This document shows, one piece after another, positions 1-7,534 of a DNA stretch of 64,000 bases. The notes beneath the pieces are model-generated. The model saw only the letters and a program-made list of their open reading frames with translations, was not told the origin of the DNA and ran no database searches. This stretch comes from DASXAI01 sp963728985 (GTDB lineage: Bacteria > Actinomycetota > Acidimicrobiia > Acidimicrobiales > Ilumatobacteraceae): positions 248,001 through 312,000 of the forward strand of contig CAVSME010000009.1 in assembly GCA_963728985.1 (NCBI GenBank), given 5' to 3'. Within the stretch, counting starts at the first letter, position 1. Each line of letters begins with the position of its first letter. A program made the translations under genes and the position numbers.

Positions 1-311
1 CGCCGGAGCGTCGTGAGCGCCTTGTCGTTGAGGCGGGTGAGATCGGTCGTGCCGATGAAGACACGGCCGGAGGTCAGGTCGTCGAGCCCGGCGATGGTGT
101 GGAGCAGCGTGGACTTGCCCGAGCCCGACGGGCCCATGATGGCAGTGAAGCCACGGGCGGCGAACTCGACGCTTACCCCGTCGAGGGCACGGACCGCGGC
201 GTCGCCTTTGCCGTAGATCTTGACGGCATCGACGGCGCACGCGGCAGGGACGGAAGAGGGTCGGGACAGTAGGGGTGGACTGGTTGCTGTCGTGGGAAGG
301 GTGAGTGCCAT
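1..311 (-). CDS. ABC transporter ATP-binding protein, MacB/LolD type (C-terminus outside window)
   Basis: Only the first 103 or so codons are present; the gene runs leftward off the window. The ATG at 311 has GGAGG just upstream on the minus strand. After a 25-residue non-conserved head comes the A-loop tyrosine (KIYG, near residue 33) and a perfect Walker A, GPSGSGKST, at residues 60-68, followed by TIAGLDDLTSG, typical of lipoprotein-release or MacB-like export ATPases that pair with FtsX-fold permeases. It lies 65 bp downstream of the NarL-type regulator gene and on the same strand, so it is probably the output gene of the upstream two-component system. Signature motif, Walker B and partner permease are not visible. 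Confidence 0.9.
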   Translation of the reverse strand, partial: MALTLPTTATSPPLLSRPSSVPAACAVDAVKIYGKGDAAVRALDGVSVEFAARGFTAIMGPSGSGKSTLLHTIAGLDDLTSGRVFIGTTDLTRLNDKALTTLR

Positions 312-376
312 GCCTCCACGGTGCGCTTCGGGAGGCGCCCGATCATCGGCCCTGGCGGTGGTTCGCGCCGTCCCCC

Positions 377-1066
377 TCAGGGGTGAGGCGGGCGGGCGCT
401 GTCCGACCCAGGGGTGACGAGTCCGGTCTCGTAGGCGGTCACCACGAGCTGGGCCCGGTCGCGGGCGCCGAGCTTGGACAGGATCCGGCTCACGTGCGTC
501 TTGGTCGTCGCCGCTCCGATGATCAACGTCTCGCCGATCTCGCTGTTCGACAGCCCTCGGCCGATGAGCGTGAGCACCTCACGCTCGCGGTCGGTGAGGA
601 AGGCCAGCCCGGCGTCGTTCACCGGAGTAGCGGGCTCGGGCTTCTGGGCGAACTGGGCAATCACGGTACGGGTCACGCTCGGCGCCAGGAGCGCTTCGCC
701 GGCGGCAACGATCCGGATGGCGTGGAGCAGCTCCACCGGCTGCGTGTCCTTCAACAGGAACCCACTGGCACCGGCGCGCAGGGCCTGGAAGACGTACTCG
801 TCGCGATCGAAGGTCGTGAGCACGAGCACTCGCGTGTCGGCCGTGCGCTCATCGGCGGCGATGCGGCGGGTGGCTTCGATGCCATCGACACCGGGCATGC
901 GGATGTCCATCAGGACGACGTGCGGCCGATGGGCGACGGCCAGCTCGACGGCCTCCGCCCCGTCGGCCGCCTCGCCGACGACCTCGAATCCGTCCTCGCT
1001 CTCGATGAGGACGCGGAAGCCCGCCCGCACCAGGGCCTGGTCGTCGGCCAGCAGGACCCGGATCAC
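377..1066 (-). CDS. NarL/FixJ-type response regulator
   Basis: A 229-residue two-domain regulator. The receiver domain (residues 1-120) has the acidic pair DD at 8-9, the phosphoacceptor Asp54 in VLMDIRMPG, the switch Thr in LTTFD and the conserved Lys in LLKD. The C-terminal LuxR-type helix-turn-helix (about 158-215) starts LTDREREVL and contains GLSNSEIGETL. Its ATG overlaps the stop of the kinase gene by 4 nt (1063-1066), so the pair is translationally coupled. By family knowledge the kinase phosphorylates Asp54 and the dimer then binds DNA; the adjacent ABC ATPase gene is the obvious candidate target. Confidence 0.95.
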   Translation of the reverse strand: MIRVLLADDQALVRAGFRVLIESEDGFEVVGEAADGAEAVELAVAHRPHVVLMDIRMPGVDGIEATRRIAADERTADTRVLVLTTFDRDEYVFQALRAGASGFLLKDTQPVELLHAIRIVAAGEALLAPSVTRTVIAQFAQKPEPATPVNDAGLAFLTDREREVLTLIGRGLSNSEIGETLIIGAATTKTHVSRILSKLGARDRAQLVVTAYETGLVTPGSDSARPPHP

Positions 1067-2277
1067 GGCGCCGGCGCCGGCGTGAAGCGCAACGTGGCGG
1101 CGACCCGGTACCCGCCACCCGGGCGCGGGCCGGCCTCCAGCGCGCCGTCGTAGAGGGCGGCCCGTTCCCGCATGCCGACGAGACCGTGACCGGTGCCGTT
1201 GGCCCGGGACCCACCCGTACTCGCGGCCGCCGCACCGCGGCCGTCGTCGACGACCTCGAGCTGGACGGTGCCGGGTCCGTAGCGGACCACCAGGCTGACG
1301 CGTGCCCGGCCGGCGTGCTTGAGGATGTTGGTCAACGCCTCCTGGGCGATGCGATACGCGGCGAGGTCGACGCCGGCCGGCACCGCAGTCCGCTCGCCCT
1401 CGATCACCAGCTCTACGGGCACGCCGGCGTCGGTGACGCGCCCGACGAGGTCGTGCAGCTGCTCGAGGCCGGGCGCCGGCGACAGCTCCTCGGCCTGCAG
1501 CTCGGGGTTGTCACGGAGCACGTCGAGCAGGCTGCGCATCTCCTTCATGCTCTCGCGACTGGTCTCGCTGATGGTCTGGAGGATGCGCTTGGCCTGTTCA
1601 GGGCGGGTGTCGATGACGTGGACCCCGACGCCCGACTGGACGGCCACGACGCTCATGGCGTGGGCCAGGACGTCGTGCAGCTCACGGGCGATGCGCAGCC
1701 GCTCGTCGGCCACCGCCCGGCGCGCCGACTCGACCCGCTCGCGCTCCTTCTCCGCCTCCCGCAGCTCGACCTGCTCGTCGTAGGCGTCGCGGACCTTCTT
1801 GCGATCGCCCCAGACCGCAGCGAGGACGAACACCGCCAGCGTCCCGACGAACGTGCCACCGTCGCCGATCGTGTCCGTGACCCAGAAGGCGATCGGCACG
1901 GCGACGAGCAACGCGACCGTGGCGCTCACGATCAGCCAGCGATCGCACATCGACGCCAGCGTGTAGAGGGCGATCACCACGGCGAACGGCAGGCCGCCAT
2001 CCGGATAGCGCAGCAGGTGCACGCTCAACGTGGCCGCCGACACGACCAGGAACACCGCGACGGGCCAGCGCCGCCGGAAGGCGAGCGCGCCCGAGGCGAC
2101 AACGACCAGCACCGCGCCGAGGAGGTCGGGCTCGACCGTTGGCGGCTTCACGTCGGCGGCGAAGAACGCGCCGAGTGCGAAGAGACCGAAGCCGATGGCG
2201 ATGAGCGCGTCGACGACGGCAGGGCGCCCGAGGGCGCCCCGAGGTCGATGGCGCCGCCAGATCGGCCACTCGTTCAC
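1063..2277 (-). CDS. Sensor histidine kinase, HisKA_3 family (NarL partner)
   Basis: A 404-residue membrane kinase. About five hydrophobic segments fill residues 20-165 with no large extracellular loop, so the sensor is probably intramembrane. A charged coiled linker leads to the HisKA_3 phosphoacceptor motif ERLRIARELHDVLAH, followed by a HATPase_c domain with the N-box (AQEALTNILKHA) and G-boxes (DDGRG and GHGLVGMRERA). The frame is open far upstream, but GTG 2277 is preferred because a TACCCT hexamer sits 6 nt upstream and the membrane segments start soon after. It is co-transcribed with the overlapping NarL-type regulator. Confidence 0.9.
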   Translation of the reverse strand: MNEWPIWRRHRPRGALGRPAVVDALIAIGFGLFALGAFFAADVKPPTVEPDLLGAVLVVVASGALAFRRRWPVAVFLVVSAATLSVHLLRYPDGGLPFAVVIALYTLASMCDRWLIVSATVALLVAVPIAFWVTDTIGDGGTFVGTLAVFVLAAVWGDRKKVRDAYDEQVELREAEKERERVESARRAVADERLRIARELHDVLAHAMSVVAVQSGVGVHVIDTRPEQAKRILQTISETSRESMKEMRSLLDVLRDNPELQAEELSPAPGLEQLHDLVGRVTDAGVPVELVIEGERTAVPAGVDLAAYRIAQEALTNILKHAGRARVSLVVRYGPGTVQLEVVDDGRGAAAASTGGSRANGTGHGLVGMRERAALYDGALEAGPRPGGGYRVAATLRFTPAPAP

Positions 2278-2283
2278 GGCATG

Positions 2284-2289
2284 AGGGTA
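2284..2289 (-). promoter_or_regulatory. Candidate leaderless -10 element for the histidine kinase
   Basis: The minus-strand hexamer TACCCT is separated by 6 nt from the GTG at 2277, with no Shine-Dalgarno sequence between. This is the same arrangement seen before many single genes in this window. Confidence 0.5.
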
Positions 2290-2426
2290 CGACTCGCTGG
2301 TGCGGCCGGCGTCAGCCCTGAGGATGACGCGAGGGCGCCGATCGACGTCCTCCGGGTGGCGTCCGGCCGGCGGGACGCGACTACGGTGGCCCCGATCCGG
2401 CCGTCCGAGTCGTGGGGGTAGAGCTG

Positions 2427-3527
2427 ATGCACGTCGGTTACAACGTCGCCTTCCAGAATCCGCACGATGCCCTCGACGACCAGGAGGTCTACGAGAACGA
2501 GCAGCGCCTGTGCGACCTCGCTGTCGAGCTCGGCTTCGAGTCGTTGTGGACGGTGGAGCACCACTTCGACGACTACACGATGTGCCCCGATCCGGTGCAG
2601 TGGCTGTCGTACATGGCGGGCAAGCACCCCAACATCCTGTTGGGGTCGGGCGTGATCGTGATCCCCTGGCACGACCCGCTGCGGGTCGCCGAGCAGGTGG
2701 CACTGCTCGACAACCTCTGCAACGGTCGCATGATCCTGGGCATCGGCCGGGGTCTGGCGCGCATCGAGTACGAGGGCTTCCGCGTCGACATGAACACCTC
2801 GCGCGAGCGGTTCGTGGAGTACGCCCGGCTGATCACCGAGGCGCTCGAGAGCGGCCACATGGAGTACGACAACGAGTTCGGCACGCAGCCTCGTCGCCAG
2901 ATCCGGCCGCGGCCCGCTCACACGTTCCGCGGGCGGACCTACGCCGCGGCGGTCTCCCCCGAGTCCATGCCGCTGATGGCCAGCCTCGGCATCGGCGTCC
3001 TCGTGATCCCGCAGAAGCCGTGGCCGACCGTGCAGGAGGACGTCGCGTCGTACGAGAAGGTCTACCGCGAGGTCAACGGCACCGAACCGCCCCGGCCGAT
3101 CTCGGGCGGCTTCGTGTTCTGTGACGAGAACGCGGATCGGGCCGAGGAGATGGCGCACAAGTGGATCGGGGAGAACTACGCATCGGTCATGCGCCACTAC
3201 GAGTTCGCCGCCGCTCCGCATCAGGGTGTGAAGGGCTACGAGTTCTACACGGGCATCACCCGCTACCTCGAACGGCACGGCGCGCAAGGGGCGATCGACG
3301 ACTTCGTCAAGCTGATGCCGTGGGGCACGCCCGATCAGATCCTCGGCAAGTTCGAGCACATGCGCACCATGATCGACATGAACGGGCTGCTGCCGGCGTT
3401 CAGCTACGGCGGCATGCCCTACGACCTGGCCGAGCGCAGCCTCCGGCTCTTCGCCGACAAGGTGCTCCCCGAGCTGAAGAGCTGGTCCGCGGTGCCGCTG
3501 CAGATGCCCGGCACCGTCCCCGCGTAG
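2427..3527 (+). CDS. LLM-class flavin-dependent oxidoreductase (luciferase-like)
   Basis: A 366-residue bacterial luciferase-like monooxygenase fold (TIM barrel using FMN or F420). Family landmarks are the N-terminal LGFESLWTVEHH strand/helix, the barrel strand ILLGSGVIVIPWHDPLRVAEQVALLDNLCNGRMILGIGRG split over two conserved motifs, and a C-terminal GTPDQILGKF helix used for cofactor phosphate binding in relatives. An upstream in-frame GTG exists at 2412, but ATG 2427 is preceded by GGGGGTAG at a good distance, so I use 2427. Substrate cannot be assigned. It is divergent from the histidine kinase and convergent with the monooxygenase pseudogene, whose stop lies about 10 bp away. Confidence 0.9.
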   Translation: MHVGYNVAFQNPHDALDDQEVYENEQRLCDLAVELGFESLWTVEHHFDDYTMCPDPVQWLSYMAGKHPNILLGSGVIVIPWHDPLRVAEQVALLDNLCNGRMILGIGRGLARIEYEGFRVDMNTSRERFVEYARLITEALESGHMEYDNEFGTQPRRQIRPRPAHTFRGRTYAAAVSPESMPLMASLGIGVLVIPQKPWPTVQEDVASYEKVYREVNGTEPPRPISGGFVFCDENADRAEEMAHKWIGENYASVMRHYEFAAAPHQGVKGYEFYTGITRYLERHGAQGAIDDFVKLMPWGTPDQILGKFEHMRTMIDMNGLLPAFSYGGMPYDLAERSLRLFADKVLPELKSWSAVPLQMPGTVPA

Positions 3528-3536
3528 CGCCCGCCG

Positions 3537-4648
3537 TCAGCTGGGGCGGTCGAACTCCAGGCCGGCCATGTCGCCGTTGCTGCGCCACTCCTCGAGCAAC
3601 TGGTTGAACGCGTTGACGCCCGGCGTGTACGCGCCGAAGAACGCGCTGCCGCCGCGCGGGGCGCCCTCGTTGTTGTAATAGCCGGGCGTGCACGTCTCGA
3701 GGAACGTGAGGCCACCGACGTGGAAGCCGTTGATCACATCGACCCACTCGTCCTGGGCTTCCTCGGTGGGCTCCACCGTCGTGCCACCCCGGCGTCGGGT
3801 CTCGGCGATGACGTAGGCGATGTGCCTGGCCTGGTCGTCGAACATCCCGCTCCTCGCGGCTCTTCGGCTTGTTGGCGCCCTTCGGAGCCGTGACGACATT
3901 GCGGAAGATGTCCGTCCAGCCGTCGTCGACGAGATCGACCTCGACCGCCTGCCCGGAGGCGACGGCGCCGAAGTTCTCGCGCCGCTCCCGCTGCCAACCG
4001 GGTTGCAACGACTTCCACCACTCGGTGTCGGTCGGCTTGTTGCCGCGCCAGTCCACCGACGACGGCGTCCGCTGGAAAACGTAGAGGCGCTGCGCGTGCT
4101 GCGCCACCCGGGGCACGCACTGGATGGCCGTGGCCCCCGTGCCGATGATGGCGACCCGCTTGTCGGCCAGCTTGGTCATCCCGCCGGTCGTGTCCCCGCC
4201 GGTGTAGTTGTAATCGCACCGGTTGGTGTGGAACGAGTGACCTTCGAACTCGTCGATCCCGGGGATCCCCGGGAGCTTGGCGCGGGTCGCCGTGCCGAGC
4301 GCCATGACGACGAAGCGAGCCTTGATGTCGTCGTCGTGGTTGGTGCGGATGTGCCAGAGCTTGATCTCGTCGTCCCACGCCACCGACCGGACCCGCGTCT
4401 GGAAGTGCGTCTTCTCATAGAGGCCGTAGTGGTGGCCGATCCGCTGCGAGTGCTCGAGATCTCGGTGACGTAGGAGTACTGAAACCGGGCTCGACGTACG
4501 GGTCGTCCTCGGCGAACGACGCGAACTGGCCGGCCATCTCGATGTACTGGTCGGCGCCGTCGTCCCGCAGCCGCTTGTCCCGCTCCTGCTGGTACTTCTC
4601 ACGAAGTGCATCGGGATCGAATCCGAGCGCCTGGGTCACGCCGTCCAT
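3537..4648 (-). pseudogene. Baeyer-Villiger-type flavin monooxygenase, internally deleted and frameshifted
   Basis: Three reading frames are needed to read this relative of the cyclohexanone/phenylacetone monooxygenase family. ATG 4648 has a strong AGGAGGGG site and begins a normal family N-terminus ending DDPYVEPGF near 4484. The next recognisable piece is YSYVTEI then, after another 1-base shift near 4456-4462, LEHSQRIG; the FAD-binding GxGxxG block and FGGTWYWN-type region (roughly 80 residues) are absent. The middle is good, with the NADPH fold VAIIGTGATAIQ and FQRTPSSVDWRGN. A second joint near 3846-3870 removes about 100 residues before MFDDQARHIAYVIAE, and the C-terminus is normal to the TGA at 3537. 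Loss of the FAD motif means no activity is expected unless the assembly is wrong here. Confidence 0.85.
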
Positions 4649-4780
4649 GAATCTCGCCCCTCCTGGGTGATGCTCGCAACCCATTCTCACGTCTCGACAC
4701 CACGCCGACCAACCCGAGCGGCCTCGGCGTGGAGCAGCTTCGTCGCTCGCGTACGCGGGTCGCGCGCGCGATGATGCGCC

Positions 4781-4954
4781 GTGGTCACCGTGCTGCTCAT
4801 CATCCTGCTCGTCTTCGCCGACGCGCTCCTGGCAGTGCTGGCCGGCCTCATCGGCCGGGCCCGAGGCCGCCGCTTCTGGCTCTGGGCGCTGCTCGGCTTC
4901 TTCTTTCCAGTGGTGGCCATCGTCGTCGTGATCCTGCTCCCGCGCCGCCGTTGA
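4781..4954 (+). CDS. Small two-helix membrane protein
   Basis: A 57-residue product starting at GTG 4781. It has a hydrophobic N-terminal helix (LLIILLVFADALLAVLAGL), a basic GRARGRR turn, then WLWALLGFFFPVVAIVVVILL and a basic tail. This helix, basic loop, WLWALLG arrangement recurs in tiny actinobacterial membrane proteins of unknown role. No Shine-Dalgarno sequence is evident. It sits alone between the monooxygenase pseudogene and the convergent stress-protein gene. The amphipathic pattern and dense hydrophobic codons make chance unlikely, but no function is claimed. Confidence 0.55.
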   Translation: MVTVLLIILLVFADALLAVLAGLIGRARGRRFWLWALLGFFFPVVAIVVVILLPRRR

Positions 4955-4965
4955 CCCGCGGCGTC

Positions 4966-5508
4966 TCACACTCGACGTAGCTGGCCGTCAGCGCCGAACC
5001 GTGCGAGCAGCTCGGGCGAGGTAGGAGTCAGCGCGGCAACCGCCCGCTCGACGAGATCGCGGTCGTCGGCGTGGACGGCGACGGCGTCGCGATCGACCTG
5101 GATGTCGGAGAAGTTGGGGCCTCTCGGAGACAGCGCCGACGCCCCGCCGTAGAACGCTCCGAGTACCCCTCCGATCACGAGCCCGACGAGTCCACCGACG
5201 ATCTCGGGGACGACGTTGCCTCGCACGATGAGGTGGATGACAAGCCCGACGATGATGCCGGCCACCGCACCGATCACCGCACCGATTGCCGCGCGCCGGC
5301 CGACCTGTCCTGTCAACTCTTCGTCCGCCCGCGCCGTGCTACCACTGCTCAGGGACGATTCCCGATCGATCAGCTCGACGTGCAGAGCATCCACGCCGGC
5401 ACGGCTCAGGGCGTTCACGGCTTGTCGGGCCTCATCGGCCGTCCGATAGACCGCGACGACGTTGTGCGCCGCGTGGTCTCCGCGAGCCGGTCGTTCAGCG
5501 CTGGCCAT
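4966..5508 (-). CDS. General-stress-protein (GSP17M/YflT)-like membrane protein
   Basis: A 180-residue protein. Residues 15-50 form the short alpha/beta module (NVVAVYRTADEARQAVNALSRAGV) seen in GSP17M/YflT stress proteins. A glycine-zipper-like hydrophobic hairpin follows, rich in GAVIGAVAGIIVG and GGLVGLVIGGVLGAFYGG, and then a second copy of the small module near the C-terminus (VAVHADDRDLVERAVAAL). ATG 5508 has AAAGGAGT upstream. It precedes yihY on the same strand with reading direction away from it. Membrane tethering is inferred; role in stress is by family name only. Confidence 0.75.
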   Translation of the reverse strand: MASAERPARGDHAAHNVVAVYRTADEARQAVNALSRAGVDALHVELIDRESSLSSGSTARADEELTGQVGRRAAIGAVIGAVAGIIVGLVIHLIVRGNVVPEIVGGLVGLVIGGVLGAFYGGASALSPRGPNFSDIQVDRDAVAVHADDRDLVERAVAALTPTSPELLARFGADGQLRRV

Positions 5509-5565
5509 GGTAACGACTCCTTTCGAGGCGACCGAGTCGCAACTCAGGTCTCATTGTTACTTCGA

Positions 5566-6571
5566 TCAGCCGCCATCGTCCTGCTGTCCAGCTGGGTCCT
5601 GCGCCTCGACGCCGATCAGGTCGGTGAGCCGGGGCCATCGCTGGGGGACAGCGCGAAGCAGCGGCAGGCCGAAGATGAACCGCGACACGCTCCCGATCCG
5701 TTCGTAGATGACGGCGTTGACGGTCATCGAGAACACGAGCACCCGTCCGAGGATGAAGAACCACCCGAGGGTCACGACGGTCACGCCGACCGAACCGTAC
5801 AGCGCCGACGCGTGATCGAAGCGGCCGGGGAGGTACAGCTGCGTCACCGCTTCCATGCCCGCCAGCGTGACGCTGAAGAGGGTGACGCCCGGGAGCACCG
5901 CACTCAGAATCCGACGTGCCGCGTGGCAAGGCGAGATAGAGGATCGACCACGCCACGATGTAGACGAGCACCACCGGCAGGAACGACAACCACGCGAACG
6001 GGAGGCCGGCGTTCTCCCTGATGCGGTTGACGAACGTGCTGAGGAGCCCCATGCCGATCGCGGTCCCGACGACGATGCCCACCACCCGCACGGCCCTGCG
6101 CCGTTGCAGCGGCACCTGCCAGGCCAGGGCACTGGCGACCATGAGGACCCGGGCCAGCGCCCGCCCCGACGTCGCCATGCCGACGAGGCCGAACCCAGTG
6201 GCCAGCCACCGGGTGCTGTTGGGCTGCGCGAACGCCACCTCGATCTGCTCGGCCAGCCGGCCGGTCACGCCGGTGGACTTGATGAAGGTGTGATCGTCGA
6301 GGAAGGCGGCGATGAAGCCGAGGATCCCGACGGAGAACAGGAGGAACGGCACGAAGAACAAGAACAGGCGGAAGGCGACGGCGCTGCCCGTGAGAGCCCC
6401 GGCCGCGGCCCGATCGCGCTCGTAGGTGCGGTACGCCACATCGATCAGCACGTTGTCGTTGCGATGCTCGGTGATCCACCGGTTGGCGACCGTTGCTCGT
6501 TCGTCGATCTGGACGCGCTTCCACTGGGCGAGTCGCGCCGCTCGGCGGCTGGACGTCGTGTCTCGCGCCAT
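5566..6571 (-). CDS. YihY/BrkB-family inner membrane protein (single-base frameshift)
   Basis: About 334 residues with six predicted membrane helices and a basic cytoplasmic N-terminus. The YihY/UPF0761 (formerly BrkB) pattern is clear: AYRTYERDRAAAGALTGSAVAFRLF, then FLVFF-type helices and a C-terminal GWFFILGRVLVFSMTVNAVIYERIG. The frame breaks after LPRGTSDS at 5906-5912, where minus-strand GGATTCT replaces the expected GGATCT; removing one T restores GTSDLSAVLPGVTLFSVTLAG. ATG 6571 abuts an AGGAGG, but a second GGAGG sits 7 nt upstream, which supports this start. The rest is full length, so I treat it as one gene, functional if the insertion is an error. Confidence 0.85.
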
Positions 6572-6761
6572 CCTCCTGCCTCCGGCCCGACGGTACGGCG
6601 CCGCCGCCGCAGGTGGTAGACCCGGCTCGGGTCGGTTGACGTGCCGGTCCGTCGCTCCCTGGCCAACCACCCGGTTCGGGTGTAGCTCGTCCTCGCCCGT
6701 CGCCCGCATGCTGGTCACTTCGTCGCCGCCGTCACCAGTGCGGCGGCCTGAAGGAGCGCGC

Positions 6762-7211
6762 GTGTCGCAGGTCAACGGCAGCCCCACCGACCCGACCGGA
6801 CCGGTCGATTGTGTCGTGGTCTCCTTCCCCGGGAGCAAGTTCAAGGGCGACATCGTCCCAGCGATCAAGCGCCTCGTCGATGGTGGGATCGTTCGCATCC
6901 TGGACCTCGTCTTCATCCAGAAGTCCGACGACGGCGATGTCACCGTGATCGAGCTCAGCGACCTGGGTGGGGACGAGGCCTCCGCCTTCGACGAGCTCGA
7001 CGGCGAAGTGGACGAGCTCTTGAGCGACGAGGACATCGAGGGCCTTGCCGAGCTCGTCGCGCCAGGGGATGCCGCCGGGCTCCTGGTGTGGGAGAACGTC
7101 TGGGCCGCCGAGACGGCAGCGGCCATCCGCGCCGCCGACGGTGAGGTGGTGCTGCACGAGCGAATTCCCAGCGATCAGGTAGCCGCGGCCTGGGCGAGCG
7201 TGTCCGAGTGA
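6762..7211 (+). CDS. DUF6325-like small acidic protein
   Basis: A 149-residue acidic protein starting at GTG 6762 with AAGGAG upstream. The core DCVVVSFPGSKFKGDIVPAI, then LVDGGIVRILDLVFIQKSDDGDVTVIELSDL, and later AGLLVWENVWA, matches the DUF6325/DUF1269-type family common in Actinomycetota beside SHOCT-domain proteins. No signal peptide or membrane helix. The SHOCT gene follows after 13 bp, so the two are probably cotranscribed. Function unknown. Confidence 0.75.
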   Translation: MSQVNGSPTDPTGPVDCVVVSFPGSKFKGDIVPAIKRLVDGGIVRILDLVFIQKSDDGDVTVIELSDLGGDEASAFDELDGEVDELLSDEDIEGLAELVAPGDAAGLLVWENVWAAETAAAIRAADGEVVLHERIPSDQVAAAWASVSE

Positions 7212-7224
7212 TGGGAGGACGTCG

Positions 7225-7530
7225 ATGAGGGGGATGCGAGGGGTGGGACGAGTGGGCCGACCGAGTCTGGTGGGAACCGCCGCCCGCACGGCCGTCATCG
7301 CCGGTACGGCAACCGCGGTGGTGGGCCACGTGAGCAGCTCGCAGCAGGCGAAGGCCCAGGCCGCGCAGGCGCAGGCGGCGCCGCCACCTCCGCCGCCCGC
7401 CGCGGCGGCCCCGCCGGCGGACGACGGGGCCCCGCTGGCCCAGCTCGAGAAGCTGGCGCAGCTCTACCAGCAGGGCATCCTCAACGCTGAGGAGTTCGCC
7501 GCCAAGGCGGTACCCATCCTCGTCCCGTGA
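7225..7530 (+). CDS. SHOCT-domain protein
   Basis: A 101-residue protein with GGGAGGACGTCG before ATG 7225. A short basic, partly hydrophobic N-terminus is followed by a Gln/Ala/Pro-rich linker (nine prolines in a row region at 57-64) and a C-terminal SHOCT motif, LAQLEKLAQLYQQGILNAEEFAAKA, which is a short oligomerisation helix pair. It sits between the DUF6325-like gene and the large flippase-like gene with 4-13 bp gaps, so the three form one transcription unit. The SHOCT domain usually marks membrane- or stress-associated proteins; a specific role cannot be given. Confidence 0.85.
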   Translation: MRGMRGVGRVGRPSLVGTAARTAVIAGTATAVVGHVSSSQQAKAQAAQAQAAPPPPPPAAAAPPADDGAPLAQLEKLAQLYQQGILNAEEFAAKAVPILVP

Positions 7531-7534
7531 CGAG

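Noticed and set aside
1186..2421. 411-codon plus-strand frame opposite the histidine kinase
   Set aside because: Asp/Arg/His-rich antisense shadow with no domain; the kinase is clear on the minus strand.
5495..7126. Longer N-terminus for YihY
   Set aside because: Upstream codons are Ser/Arg-rich, cross the divergent DUF6325-like gene and lack family similarity; ATG 6571 has a ribosome site.
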